Shown here: one piece after another, positions 34,496 through 45,055 of the stretch
Position numbering within the stretch: the stretch's first letter is position 1
Layout: every line of letters begins with the position of its first letter
Assembly (NCBI RefSeq): GCF_902167145.1
Contig: NC_050097.1
Span: forward strand, 108,223,982 to 108,287,981
Origin: Zea mays
Taxonomy: Eukaryota > Streptophyta > Magnoliopsida > Poales > Poaceae
Direction of reading: 5' to 3'
DNA length: 64,000 bases
The notes under the pieces: model-generated
The model's database searches: none
What the model was told of the DNA's origin: nothing
The model's input: the letters and a program-made list of their open reading frames with translations, nothing else
Program-made: the position numbers and the translations under genes

Positions 34496-36480
34496 CTTGA
34501 GACGGGGACGAGGCAGAGCAGGACGAGGCACAGCAGGCGGCGCAACAGGACGACCTTGTCCAGCAGGAGGACGACGACGAAGCTCAGCAGGCTGCCTCAG
34601 GTTCTGGCGCCTCAGGTTCGAGGAGCGTCTACCTGCGAGGTCCCGCGAGTCTCCCTCAGCGTCCCATACTTCGGGACAGGCGGCCTTTGATTCGGCCGGA
34701 TGGGGAGAGGTATGTAACTTTATGTTCTTCATTCTTGTTCATATTATGTGTTCAAAATCATAATATAAACTAATAATTTTTATTTATCACTTGGACAGGT
34801 CTTGGACGATTGTGGATTATGCTGTGGGTCATCGTCGCAACCCCAATGGCATCCTCGGCCTGCTGTGCAGGGAACACTTCCCTGGACTGGTTGAGTACGC
34901 CGGAGTGACAGGCCCAGCCTACAGCTTTGACCACTACGTCGTCGTCCCCGATGCAGTAGACCGGGACGGCCGGGAATTCAATAACAAGGCGGAGCGGGTG
35001 AAGCAAGAGCTGTGGGTAAGTCTTAGTATAATGTAAAATATGTCGCATTCATTGCACATTCTTGAAATAATGTATGGATACATCGTTTTTGTATGTAGGA
35101 TTTCTTCAGATGCGAGGCTGGATACGAGGTAGGGCGGATGTGGTGGCCACCACGAGCTGTAAGAAGCTCATCGTGGACATGCACTATGAGGCCCAAATCT
35201 AGGCCATCGTCAGCTACCATGGCTCCGTCCTTGGGGAGAAGGTGACCAAGCAGCAAGCCCGAACCATGTCATTTACCAGGGACCAGTACCTGCTGGTAAA
35301 GTCATGCATGTTTGATACCAGTACTCGATGCATGAATTTTATTTTATCTTCTGATATGCACTTTATGTGTTTACTTTGTAGATGATTCCACATTGGTGCG
35401 CCGCACATCCTCTGTGCTTGGAGTAGATGGTGGATAGGTGGTGCTCGCCTGAGTGGGACGAGGCACACAACGCTAGCCGGGAACGGCGTCTGATGATGCA
35501 AGGTCCCTCCCACCACCAAGGCAGCCGGAGCCTAGGCCAATATGCAGAAGCATGGGTACGCCCTCTTTTTTATTTAGGTATATAGCACTGGATTAGATAT
35601 TATTTCTAACTATCTCGTTGGTTTTCTTGTAGTCGGCGTCACATGGTGGCCAGCCTTGCTCCATCTTCTCGGCCTATGCTATGGCCCATAAGGGCAAGGT
35701 GATGTCCGACGTCACCTACAACCCGGATGACCGGCTTGAGGCCTACAGCAACCTCGCCATCTACAGCTGCCTTCATGACTACACTGTCATGGCGCAGGAG
35801 GTCCATGGCCTAGAATATGATCCGAGCACCGAGCAGATCGACCCCGATGTGCTCATGAGGGTCGGAGGAGGCAAGAGACATGGGCAGTACTGGATTGCCG
35901 ATGGGGCAATCTACTCGTCCTCCACTCCCACTCTGTCTCAGGTGCGAGCAAGGAGCACGGGCTCGAGTCCTGCCATACGACCTCGGCACGACAGCTCACA
36001 GCATCGCATACAACAACTCGAGGTTAGTGCTTCTGTAACTCGTCATTCCTTGAGTTATATACCTTCTCTTTGAGTTACTATAACATTGGCTTGTAATATT
36101 ACAGACCCAGCTAGAAGAAGAGAGGAGAGAATGTCAAGAGATGGAGGCGAGGATGATGGTGGAGCGGGAGGAGCGAGAGGCGGAGCGGGCGGCTCGCCTG
36201 GTAGATCAGCAGAGGATGGTAGAGATGTTCTAGTACATGCAGAGCCTTGGCGCCACATAGGGTTTCGCTCCACCACCTCCATTGTTCCCTACAGTTGACC
36301 CTGCTAGTTCCAAACTCCTGTGAGTATTAAAATTGTAGTTAGATGTTGATAATGCATCTGGGATAACACATGCAATTTCTTCTCTGTGCAGGGACAATCT
36401 GGGGCGGCATCCAACAACCCTCATGGACCGCCCAGTCCATCGCCGCACCAGTCCAGGCCCCCACCTCGATGAGACTTATG
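34496..36480 (+). pseudogene. CACTA (En/Spm-like) transposon gene, Transposase_24-like, exons decayed
   Basis: Exons with consensus splice sites can be followed: to 34709, 34799-35015, 35099-35295, 35382-35555, 35633-36022, 36105-about 36320, and about 36391-36472. Recognisable blocks are SVYLRGPASLPQRPI, SWTIVDYAVGHR, GPSHHQGSRSLGQYAEAW, FSAYAMAHKGKVMSDVTYNP, VLMRVGGGKRHGQYWI, and a terminal coiled coil (EEERRECQEMEARMMVERE). These are typical of plant CACTA elements. Breaks: a 1-base shift near 35130, and in-frame TAGs near 35202, 35424 and 36231. The first exon lacks its beginning because LTR sequence abuts it at about 34495. Non-functional. Confidence 0.82.
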
Positions 36481-36729
36481 TTGTGACTTCAAAGACGTGA
36501 GAACTTATGAGATACTTGTGAGATACTTATGAGATACTTGTGACTTCAAAACTTCTTGGTAATGTTGTGTTTGGATACTTATGTTTGTGTTGGATACTTA
36601 TGTGAAAACTTGATACTTATGTTTGATTTATGGCCTTTGTGTGATATGTGATGTATATGTGATATCTGTGATGATATTTGTGATGTATATGTGATATCTT
36701 TTGTTTGTTTGGATGTAATACAAAAAACA

Positions 36730-37246
36730 AATAAAAAAGGTGTATACTGGTCACTTTGCCGAGTGTGACACTCAGCAAAGAGGGTCTTTGCCGAGTGTCA
36801 GGGCCATAGCACTCGGCAAAGTACCAGTACCTGGGCACCGATACATCTTCTTTGCCGAGTGTGGTGGCCCTGTCACTCGGCAAAGAGACAAGCTTTGCCG
36901 AGTGCCACAGAGAGCACTCGGCAAAGAAGCTGACAAAGGGACCCGCTAACGGATCATTTGTCGAGTGCTGGTCGGCAGACACTCGGCAAAGGTAACTTCT
37001 TTGCCGAGTGTCACCTAGGACACTCGGCAAAGACGCCGTCTCCGTCACTCCGGCGCCGTGACGGCGGCTTTTCTTTGTTGAGTACTGTCTGGCACTCGGC
37101 AAAGTCTGTGCTGAGTGCCCGAAAAAAAGTACTCGGTAAAGACGGCTTTGTCGATGTACTGTTCGCAGAGCCCTCTTTACCGAGTACGATACTTGGCAAA
37201 GTCTGTGCCGAGTGTTTTTCAGGCAAAGAGGTCAATTCCGGTAGTG
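36730..37246 (+). repeat. Right end of the CACTA element: subterminal repeats and TIR
   Basis: About seven pairs of CTTTGCCGAGTG facing CACTCGGCAAAG occur between 36757 and 37210, some decayed. The terminus reads AATTCCGGTAGTG and ends at 37246; on the minus strand this is CACTACCGGAATT, a standard CACTA terminus. The next three bases, CAC, would be the target duplication. The left terminus is not in the window. The interval 36481-36730 is an AT-rich 3' tail. Confidence 0.9.
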
Positions 37247-38078
37247 CACGATGGATGCGATGGATAGTGTCGTCCAAGGTTATACCAAGGACCCGAAGGC
37301 AATGCAGTTGCTCATAGACCTGGCTATCACATCTTCTGATCAAGGGCCATATGCATTGCATGCAGAAAGGAGTTATATGTTATAAAGGCAGAGTGTGGAT
37401 GGGGGCCAATTCCAACCTTCACCAACAAGTTCTCTTCCACATACATGACAGTGCTATCAGTGGCCACTCTGGCTTTGCAGTCACCTATCGTCAAGTGAAG
37501 CAACTCTTTGCTTGGCCGGGACTCAAGAAGACTGTCAAGGATTACGTGGCTCACTGCACCATCTGCCAACATGCTAAATCCGACAGTGCAAAGTCTCCAG
37601 GCCTCCTTCAACCGCTTCTGGTGGCCGATCAAGCCTGGCAACTTGTCTTGCTGGATTTCATTGAAGGCCTCCCCCGCTCAGATCACGCAAATTGCACTCT
37701 GGTCGTGGTGGATACATTCAGCAAATACGCCCATTTCATTGCCTTGCTTCATCCGTTCACAGCTCTAAAAGTGGCCTAGGCTTTTTGTTGCTAATGTGTA
37801 CAAGCTACATGGCTTACCTGAGGCATTGGGTAAGATCGCGATTGTATCTTCACAAGCTCCCTATGGCAAAGACTTCATTTGAGTATAGACTATAGAGTAC
37901 CACCCCAAACCGATAGACAGACTGAGCAAGTCAACCAGTGACCCTTCATTGACCAGGTGCTGGTACACTGGTCTAGCTTGGACTCATCGCTCGCGTCATG
38001 AGAAGACGAGGAGGCCCTACATGTGAAGTTTCCTGTCGTGGCCACTCGGGGGCAAGCGCCGACTCAAGGAGGGGGGAA
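37247..38078 (+). pseudogene. Ty3/Gypsy integrase remnant with polypurine tract
   Basis: 37351-37779 is open and carries the integrase zinc finger (HIHDSAISGHSG ... CTICQHAK, HHCC pattern) and the first catalytic region (LLDFIEGLPRS, VVVDTFSKYAHFI). After a stop at 37777 similarity continues out of frame: VANVYKLHGLPEALG near 37790, a YHP-like segment and a TEQVN-like stretch near 37920. It ends at the polypurine tract CAAGGAGGGGGGAA (38065-38078). Only the pol tail remains because the CACTA element abuts it on the left. The short CHD-less tail suggests a lineage other than the chromovirus at 40069, but I cannot assign it. Confidence 0.75.
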
Positions 38079-38199
38079 TGTCAACCTCTCAGCTACTCAA
38101 GCTACGTTCGATACATAGGTGAAGGATACAGGTGCCAACAGGATGGTGTCGCCAGGCACAGGAAGTCCAATGGGCGCTACACTGGCCCAGAGTGGATGT
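38079..38199 (+). repeat. Start of the 3' LTR of the integrase remnant
   Basis: TGTCAACCTCTCAGC follows the polypurine tract. The LTR is interrupted at 38195-38199 (GATGT) by the Copia element and resumes at 51219. Its end cannot be fixed. Confidence 0.55.
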
Positions 38200-38756
38200 T
38201 GTTGGAATCTACTAGCGCTCACACACTCACTGCAACGCCAAGAACAGAGATAGACAGAGATGAACAGTAGCTGTACATAAGACAATGGACACAGGAACTT
38301 GGCGCACACACACCTGCAGCACACGGACGCTGCGTTTTCTATGTCCTTGCCGCGGTTTGCAACTGAGCAGTACATGAGCCTTTATAGACTGAACATACAG
38401 AGACTACAAACTCCACCAGTCCACTACCCAGCCTTCACACCATGAGCCGCCTGACTCGTTTTGCTTTGCATGAAAGCAACCTCCTCACCCGCACGAATAG
38501 GTCATCAGCCCATGCACTAGCTTCCTGGCCACTCCTTCCAGCATGCAGACGCGCACGTCACGGCCTCCCTCTTGACCGGTTATCGACGCCCTCATCTGCA
38601 TGCATGCAGTTCGTCCACGCATCGTACATGGCGAGCTACATACTCGATCTAACACACGCACACAACGCATGAACACAGACTCGGTCACCATGCACGAACA
38701 CAGTGCTGGATTTATTCCTAAGAATCTCCCCCTAAATTCGGCACTGCTTCCTGCAC

Positions 38757-39542
38757 TCACAGGAGCGTCGCCTCCTCTTCGGCATTGGTGAATAGTGCCT
38801 CCTCCTTCTTTGGCTTGGGATAGTCCCGTGCGAAGTGGCCGCGGTTGCCGCAGTTGAAACACTTCCCAATCGATGACTTTTTCTTTTGTCGAGCCTTCCA
38901 CTTGGCCTCCGTGAGAAGGAGCTGGTCGTCGCGCCGTTCACCGCCAGCATGAGTGCACCGCCGGGAACGCTTGTCGAACGCCTTCAGTCTGCCGAGCGCC
39001 TCCTCAAACGCCATCGTCTCGATGTCGCAGAACTGCTCGATGCCCGCGACGGCGGGGAAGAACCGATCTGGAACGGTGTCGAGGAGCTTCTTCACCATGG
39101 TAGCGTCGTCGAGCGTCGCACCAAGCTCGGCGTAACGCGCCTCCATACCGCTGATTTTGCCGACGTAGTCATCCAATGCCTCCCTGTCCTCCATGTACAG
39201 CTTGTCGAACTCCCCCTTGAGCATGGCGAGGCACGTCGTCTTGACCCGATCCGCCCCGACGAAACGAGTCTTGAGGCTCGCCCACACCTCCGCCGTTGTT
39301 TTCTTGGTGGAGACCTGCATCAAGATGTCATCGGGCAGAGCTTGGAGAAGTTGTGCCTGCGCCGTCTTGTTCTTCATAGCGTTCACCTCGCCATCATCTG
39401 GTGGAGACACGGCCTCCCAGAGACCTTGCGCGTCGAGGATCGACTCCACCTTGATCGCCCACGCTGTGTAGCTCGCCGGCGACAGCACCGGGTATGACAT
39501 GGAGACCGAACTCCCCCCGGTGCTGTGCAGAATTATCGCCAT
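38757..39542 (-). CDS. gag: Copia-type gag (261 aa), zinc knuckle damaged
   Basis: Minus-strand ORF from ATG 39542 to 38757 with no stop. It has the Copia gag (UBN2-like) layout: YTAWAIKVESILDAQGLWEAV near the start, AEVWASLKTRFVG, LKMLKGEF-like text (CLAMLKGEFDKLYM), LLDTVPDRF. The C-terminal knuckle is CFNCGNRGHFARDY, with Tyr in place of the fourth Cys (codon at 38822-38820). Only 33 bases separate the stop from the polypurine tract, so gag is the sole gene. Function as a packaged, non-autonomous element is possible but the altered knuckle may weaken RNA binding. Confidence 0.85.
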   Translation of the reverse strand: MAIILHSTGGSSVSMSYPVLSPASYTAWAIKVESILDAQGLWEAVSPPDDGEVNAMKNKTAQAQLLQALPDDILMQVSTKKTTAEVWASLKTRFVGADRVKTTCLAMLKGEFDKLYMEDREALDDYVGKISGMEARYAELGATLDDATMVKKLLDTVPDRFFPAVAGIEQFCDIETMAFEEALGRLKAFDKRSRRCTHAGGERRDDQLLLTEAKWKARQKKKSSIGKCFNCGNRGHFARDYPKPKKEEALFTNAEEEATLL

Positions 39543-40068
39543 GGACTCAGACTCGAGGTATTAGTGCAAGATCTTGGGCATAAACTGGCTCTGATACCAA
39601 TTGTTGGAATCTACTGGCGCTCACACACTCACTGGAACGCCAAGAACAGAGATAGACAGAGATGAACAGTAGCTATACACAAGACAATGGACACAGGAAC
39701 TTGGCGCACACACACCTGCAGCGCACGGACGCTGTGTTTTCTATTTCCTTGCCGCGGTTTGCAACTGAGCAGTACATGAGCCTTTATAGACTGAACATAC
39801 AGAGACTACGAACTTCACCAGTCCACTACCCAGCCTTCACGCCATGAGTCGCATGACTTGTTTTGCTTTGCATGCAAGCAACCTCCTCACCCGCACGAAC
39901 AGGTCATCAGCCCATGCACTAGCTCCCTGGCCACTCCTTCAAGCATGCACACGCGCACGTCACGGCCTCCCTCTTGACTGATTCTCGACGCCCTCATCTG
40001 CATGCATGTAGTTCGTCCACGCACCGTACACGGCGAGCTGCATACTCGATCTAACACACGCACACAAC

Positions 40069-42853
40069 TGTAACATCCCAAAAATCACAACCCAAGGTTT
40101 GGAACCCTAATCTCCTAACCCCCCCCCCCGTTATTTTATTTTCTCCCTAAACTACACCCTTAGGTCATCTCATCATGTGCATACACTTGAAACGTTAGGA
40201 GCACCTCACATAGACTATTTCATCACTCAAGATTTTTTTAGCAAATAGTTGATTCAAAAGAAAAGGAAATAAAAAGAAACAAAAATAGAAAAAGGGAAAA
40301 AGGAAATAGAAAACAGAAAAAAAAACCCTTCCCCCCTTCGGCTGGGCCCATTCTGGCACAACCCGCGCCGCGCCCGCGCTTCCCCCTCTCCCACGGCCCA
40401 AGCGGCCCAGCCGCGCGCGCCCGCGCCACCCCTGACAGACCGGCCCCACCAGTCAGTGACTCTACCTCTCTCCCACTCGCGTCGCTCTCCCACTGGCAGC
40501 CCAGGCCCGCCTGTCAGCATCGTCGTCCCGCCCATGCCTCACCGGCGCGTTCGCCGCCGACCGCCTCACGCCCCGTCGCCTCGCCATTAAGGCTCGCACC
40601 GGCCTCAGCGAGCACCCCGCCACTGTACCCGAGCCGTCCCCTCACCCCTTGCCTGCCCGAGCCGTCCCAATCGTCGTTTGCTCCATTCCCGCCATCATGG
40701 CGAGCTCGTCGGCGCTCGTCGTCCCCTCCATCCCTCTCCCTCTCCCGGACGCCTATAAAAGGGACCGCCTGAGCTCCGTTCCTTCCATACCAGCTCCGGC
40801 CATCTCCTCCACTCCTCCCCGAGCCAATCGAGCCAGCGCCACCGCGTCTTCCCCGTCGCTCCGGTGAGCTCTGTTCTCCCCACCCAAGTGAATTTTAGTC
40901 GAATTAACCAGTGCGTGAAGCTCCGCCACACGCTCACGGTCACAGGGCACCCCTCCCCACCTCCTATTGCACCCGGCAGCCTCACCGGCGACCTCACCGC
41001 CGTGAGCACCCACCACCGCGCCGCGGTCCGGCCGCCCTAGGCCCCCGCCGGTCAAATTGACCCCACCCCTGTGACCCCCTGCCCCGCCCGTGCCTCGCCA
41101 CCGCCTCCCCGCCGCAGAACCGGACCCACGGCGGAGAACCGCCGCGGGATTCCACTGGCGGTCGAACTCCGGTCGACCTCCCCCTCCCTCCGTCACCGCC
41201 CGCGCCGTTAAGCCCCCTCCCCCTCGCTGGCATGTGGGCCCTGCACCACAGCGTCGTCCCCCGCCGTCCCTCGCTGTTTGGCCAACTTGGCCGCCAGCCG
41301 CGCGCGCGCGCGCTCGCGCCCGGGTGGGCCAAAATCCCCCCCCGGGCCAGCAAGGCAGAAAACCCTTTTCCTTTTTCTTTTCTCATTTCTTTTCCCATTT
41401 TTCACATATAGAATTATATGCTAATATTTTATGTACCAAAAATAGTTCAAATAAATTATAGGGCACAAAAATAATAAGATATAAGAAATGGCACACCCCA
41501 CTAAAGTCACCATGATTGATGTATTGTTATTATCTGTGTTTGTTAGCGGAAGAGGGATCTGATCCTCCGGAATTTGTAGCTCCGGAAGAAGGGCAGGGAC
41601 CCGACCCCTCTGAGATAAACCTTTTGTGCCAGGAAAGCTTCGACGAAGGCAAGTGCATCCTTCCCTTGATGCATAAATTACCTATTTCTCTCTACCACTA
41701 CCTAAGCCTGGAATATGGGATGGAATCAATTTGCATGGTGAGCATTAGAGAGCCCGCATTGACTAATACCATTTGATTACAAGATATGGGATAAGAAAAG
41801 GGTTGTGAGTAACATGTTTCCAAAAAGGTGTGTGATGAAGGGTATTCACCCTCATCACCTGGTGAGTAGGATGATCAGGGACTCCCTGGTTTAGGGGAGG
41901 GCCTAAGGTGATGGCTCAGCTGGTTTAGGCGTGAGCAGAAGGATTGTCCTCTCATATAAGGACCAGTTTGTCATCCTTCACTACCTGTATTCATAAAAAG
42001 TACAACCACTCGAGGCTGTGTGGGCAGTCACTCGATCTGAACTCGTACGGTCCAACCTCAGGTTTATGAAGGCTGGGGAGCACCAGGAGGATAAGGAGGG
42101 GGAATGATTTCTCCGGTTTGGACATGGCGCTGGCCTGACTCCTTCCGGCATAACCGTTAAGGTTAGGACGTGCAAGGAAGGAAAGAGTTTCGGATTCGGA
42201 TCTCATTGGCCGTGAGATCGCAGAGCCGGACTAGTGGGTAAAGTGTACCCCTCTGCGCAGAGTTTAAATCTATTCGAATAGTCTATGTCCACTGGTATGG
42301 ACGAGTCTGGTGTGGTATGAAAATTAGTGTTTCTACAACAACCAGGAATAGGGAAATATGGGTGTGTCTCTGGAAAGAAAATGGTGCCACGGGAGCGGGA
42401 AGCTCAGTGGTGGTTAAGCAAGTGTTATTTCTATTGTTTCGGGAAAACCCTAACAACAAGTACTGCCTTTCTCTGAGAAAAAGGAAGAGTGACTTCAACT
42501 CCACCATATGAAGCATGTACAATATAGGTCACTTTCTCTTTACGGGAGCCGGGTGGCCTTGCGAAATACCTAGTGTATTCTCCCAGATTTATTTATGTTT
42601 TTCAGCAGCTGAAGACTTCTTTTCTGCTATGCTTGATTGAAGGGGTTGTGTCTTCACCCAGTTCTGCCTGTGGCCTGGGCTAATTTATCTTCCACTGCGT
42701 TTTATAAATTTCGGCTCACTCTCGAGCTTGTACCCCGGTATTGTAATAACATTACTCAGACTCTGTAACTATTTGAAGTAAGGAATGTGGTTACTAGCCT
42801 CGTGGGACTAGTAATTGTATCACATTTGAGTCCCAATGGATCGGGACGCTTCA
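40069..42853 (+). repeat. 5' LTR of the chromovirus (2785 bp)
   Basis: It runs TGTAACATCCCAAAAATC to CGGGACGCTTCA. The primer-binding site TGGTATCAGAACC follows at 42856-42868. The GC-rich part (about 40330-41380) produces long spurious frames on both strands. A donor-like CTCCG|GTGAGC (40863) and acceptor-like TTTGTTAG (41548) suggest an intron in the leader. A short coding-like piece near 41549-41650 follows. Confidence 0.9.
40754..40761 (+). promoter_or_regulatory. TATA box in the chromovirus 5' LTR
   Basis: TATAAAAG in GCCTATAAAAGGGACC. The same box is at 49072-49079 in the 3' LTR. It is the expected promoter of the genomic RNA, 2.2 kb before the first ORF. Confidence 0.7.
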
Positions 42854-42995
42854 GGTGGTATCAGAACCTATAGGACTGGTCGTAGACCGCAGCCCTGACC
42901 TTAAAAGTTGCTTTAGTAAGAAAACACCTCTTACCCCCGAGAAACACCTTCTCTCCTTTCCCCGATATTAACAGACCCTTCTTTTCTTCTACCAG

Positions 42996-43851
42996 ATGGA
43001 AGGCCCTTGGGTCATTAGGACATCCTACTGCTCGGAGGAGGAAGGATTTGCTCACCTTCTACGGAGTTGTGGACTGCGCATGGGGATCCGCAAGAAGCCC
43101 GAATATGTCTAGAAGGAATACCGCGAAAATGGAATAGAGAAGTGCTCTGTGGCAGTCTACGTGGGAGAAAGCCGAAGCTACCCAAACCACCCCCCCTTCC
43201 AAGTCACCTTCATCGGGCACCGCTTCCCAGACACTTGCCAAAGTGTTGCCCGAAAGGCCCTTAAACATCTATGCCAAAACTATAGCAGAGAGATCTTTGA
43301 AACCCCCCCTTCGTTATTTCCCACCCAGCAACAAAAATACCCCCACCTGGAGGAAAAGATTTCAAGCTCTGTCAGGGAGAGACCCCACCAAGGATGACCC
43401 CACCATTGTCTACATGGCCGGATACCTCCACACCCTCGATACCCACTACGATGATCTCTCCTCCCACTGCACCCACCTAAACTCCCAGGTGGAAAGCCTA
43501 GAGCAGCAAGTCAAAGAGCTTAAGAAGGAGAAAGCATCTCTCCAGGAGTGTCTCGACATAGAGGAAGGCGAGGAGGCCAACACCCTTGAAGCCTATCGAA
43601 CCTTAAAGATGGACTATGATAAGAAGCTTAAGAAGCTCGCCCCCACAAAGAAAATCCGGAAGAAAACCACGAGCCAAGGATGCCAGACGGAGAGGAAGAA
43701 GAAAGCTCCCCCAGCACCAGCTCCCGCCAGGATAGAGAATTTGTCCGATATCGAGGACATGTCCCTCGCTAGCCTTGATGATCTTCTCAATGAATTTGGG
43801 GACACTCTAGAAAAAGAATTCGGTAGTACCTCAGGGAACGCTCGTGTGTAG
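42996..43851 (+). pseudogene. Extra ORF upstream of chromovirus gag, coiled coil
   Basis: ATG 42996 (MEGPWVIRTS) opens a frame with TAG at 43110-43112 that continues to about 43340 (VAVYVGESRSY ... FIGHRFPDTCQSVARKAL). A shift then moves it to the frame of 43243-43851, which has HLNSQVESLEQQVKELKKE, a clear heptad pattern, then a Lys-rich segment and an acidic end (DIEDMSLASLDDLLNEF). The stop is at 43849-43851, about 107 bases before the gag ATG. No known domain is recognised. It is a separate, broken reading frame between the primer site and gag. Confidence 0.6.
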
Positions 43852-43958
43852 TACAACTTGTAGTAGCCATATGCTTGTAATGTATTGGTGTAATGAATAA
43901 AATAACTTGGTTGAAAACAATTTGCATGTGCATAATAGTGACTCTCTCCCCCTGGTAG

Positions 43959-45055
43959 ATGGCTTCGAATAAAACCACGCCTACCGCCTCCGGGATTGGA
44001 GCAGGGTTTCTCTGAGAGCTGAAAGGGAAGCCGGTAGAGAGGAAAGTGAAACCCACCTCCCCGCACCTCCACAACTACCCTTAGATCTCGCCCAAGTTCT
44101 AGCCAATCAAACCCGACTCATCGAGGTCCTCACTCGAAGTCTGGAAAATCAACGTCCGAATGGTGGAAGACCGCAAGACAGAATGGGGGGTTTCCTGAGG
44201 CTCAAGCCTCCCACGTTTGCCGGATCTAGCAATCCCCTCGATGCTGACGATTGGCTGTGCACGATTAAAAGAAAGCTGGAAGCCATCGGATGCCCAGAAA
44301 ATCAGCGTGTTCAACTGGCCGCTCATCAACTTTCCGGGATGGCCTTAGCCTGGTGGGATACCTTCAACGTCACCATCAGAGATGCTACCTCGGTGGAGTT
44401 TGAAACGGCTTTCCGGGAGCACCATGTGCCCCAAGGGCTCGTTCAACTCAAGGAAGACAAATTCCAAGAACTGACTCAAGACGGAAGATCTGTCAGTGAA
44501 TATGTGCACAAGTTCACGGAGTTAGCCCGCTATGCGCCAGATGACGTCAGTACCGAAGTCAAGAAGATGGCCCGCTTCCTGAAGGGACTCAGGCCAGAAC
44601 TCAAGACCATTCTGGCTAGCCAAGACTTCCTTAGTTTCTCTCACCTCTCCAACAAGGCCATGCAAGTGGAAAGGGCAAAGGAGGAAGAAAAAGGGCATCT
44701 CAAAAGGAAATTCCAAGTCCTCCGAGCTCAGCAGCAAGATCGGTACTAGAAAACTCGATCCTTTGGATTTCCACCCAAGGGACCAAGCTTCAGTAGACCA
44801 GCTGGACCCACCCCGTCACAGTTTAGTCAGCAGAGTCAGAGCTCCTTCCATGCCCCCTCAGTTGCAAGCAACCAACCCCCGGCGAATGCATGCTGGCACT
44901 GCGGAGATCCCAGTCACTTCAAGAACAACTGTCCCCAGCTGAAGCCACCAGGACCCGCCTACTCCAACTCGGTGAATGGCCCCAAGAATACCTCGGCATT
45001 CGCCCCCAAGGCGCCCTCCTCCATCAGCCAGCAGAACAAGACCCAGTATCAATGA
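43959..45055 (+). pseudogene. gag: Chromovirus gag, broken
   Basis: ATG 43959 (MASNKTTPTA) is out of frame with the body, so at least one indel lies between 43960 and 44070. The body (frame of 44183) has the chromovirus capsid layout: FLRLKPPTFAG, DADDWLCTIKRKLEAIGC, WWDTFNVTI, FREHHVPQG, VSEYVHKFTELARYAP, FLKGLRPEL. It is interrupted by TAG at 44747-44749 and then reaches the CCHC knuckle CWHCGDPSHFKNNC near 44890-44935. TGA at 45053-45055 separates gag from pol in the same frame and is probably a mutation of an original read-through codon. Confidence 0.85.

Noticed and set aside
40330..41400. Long Pro/Arg/Gly-rich frames on both strands (also near 48700-49700)
   Set aside because: They arise from GC-rich LTR leader sequence, are present in both LTRs, and show no domain or start context.
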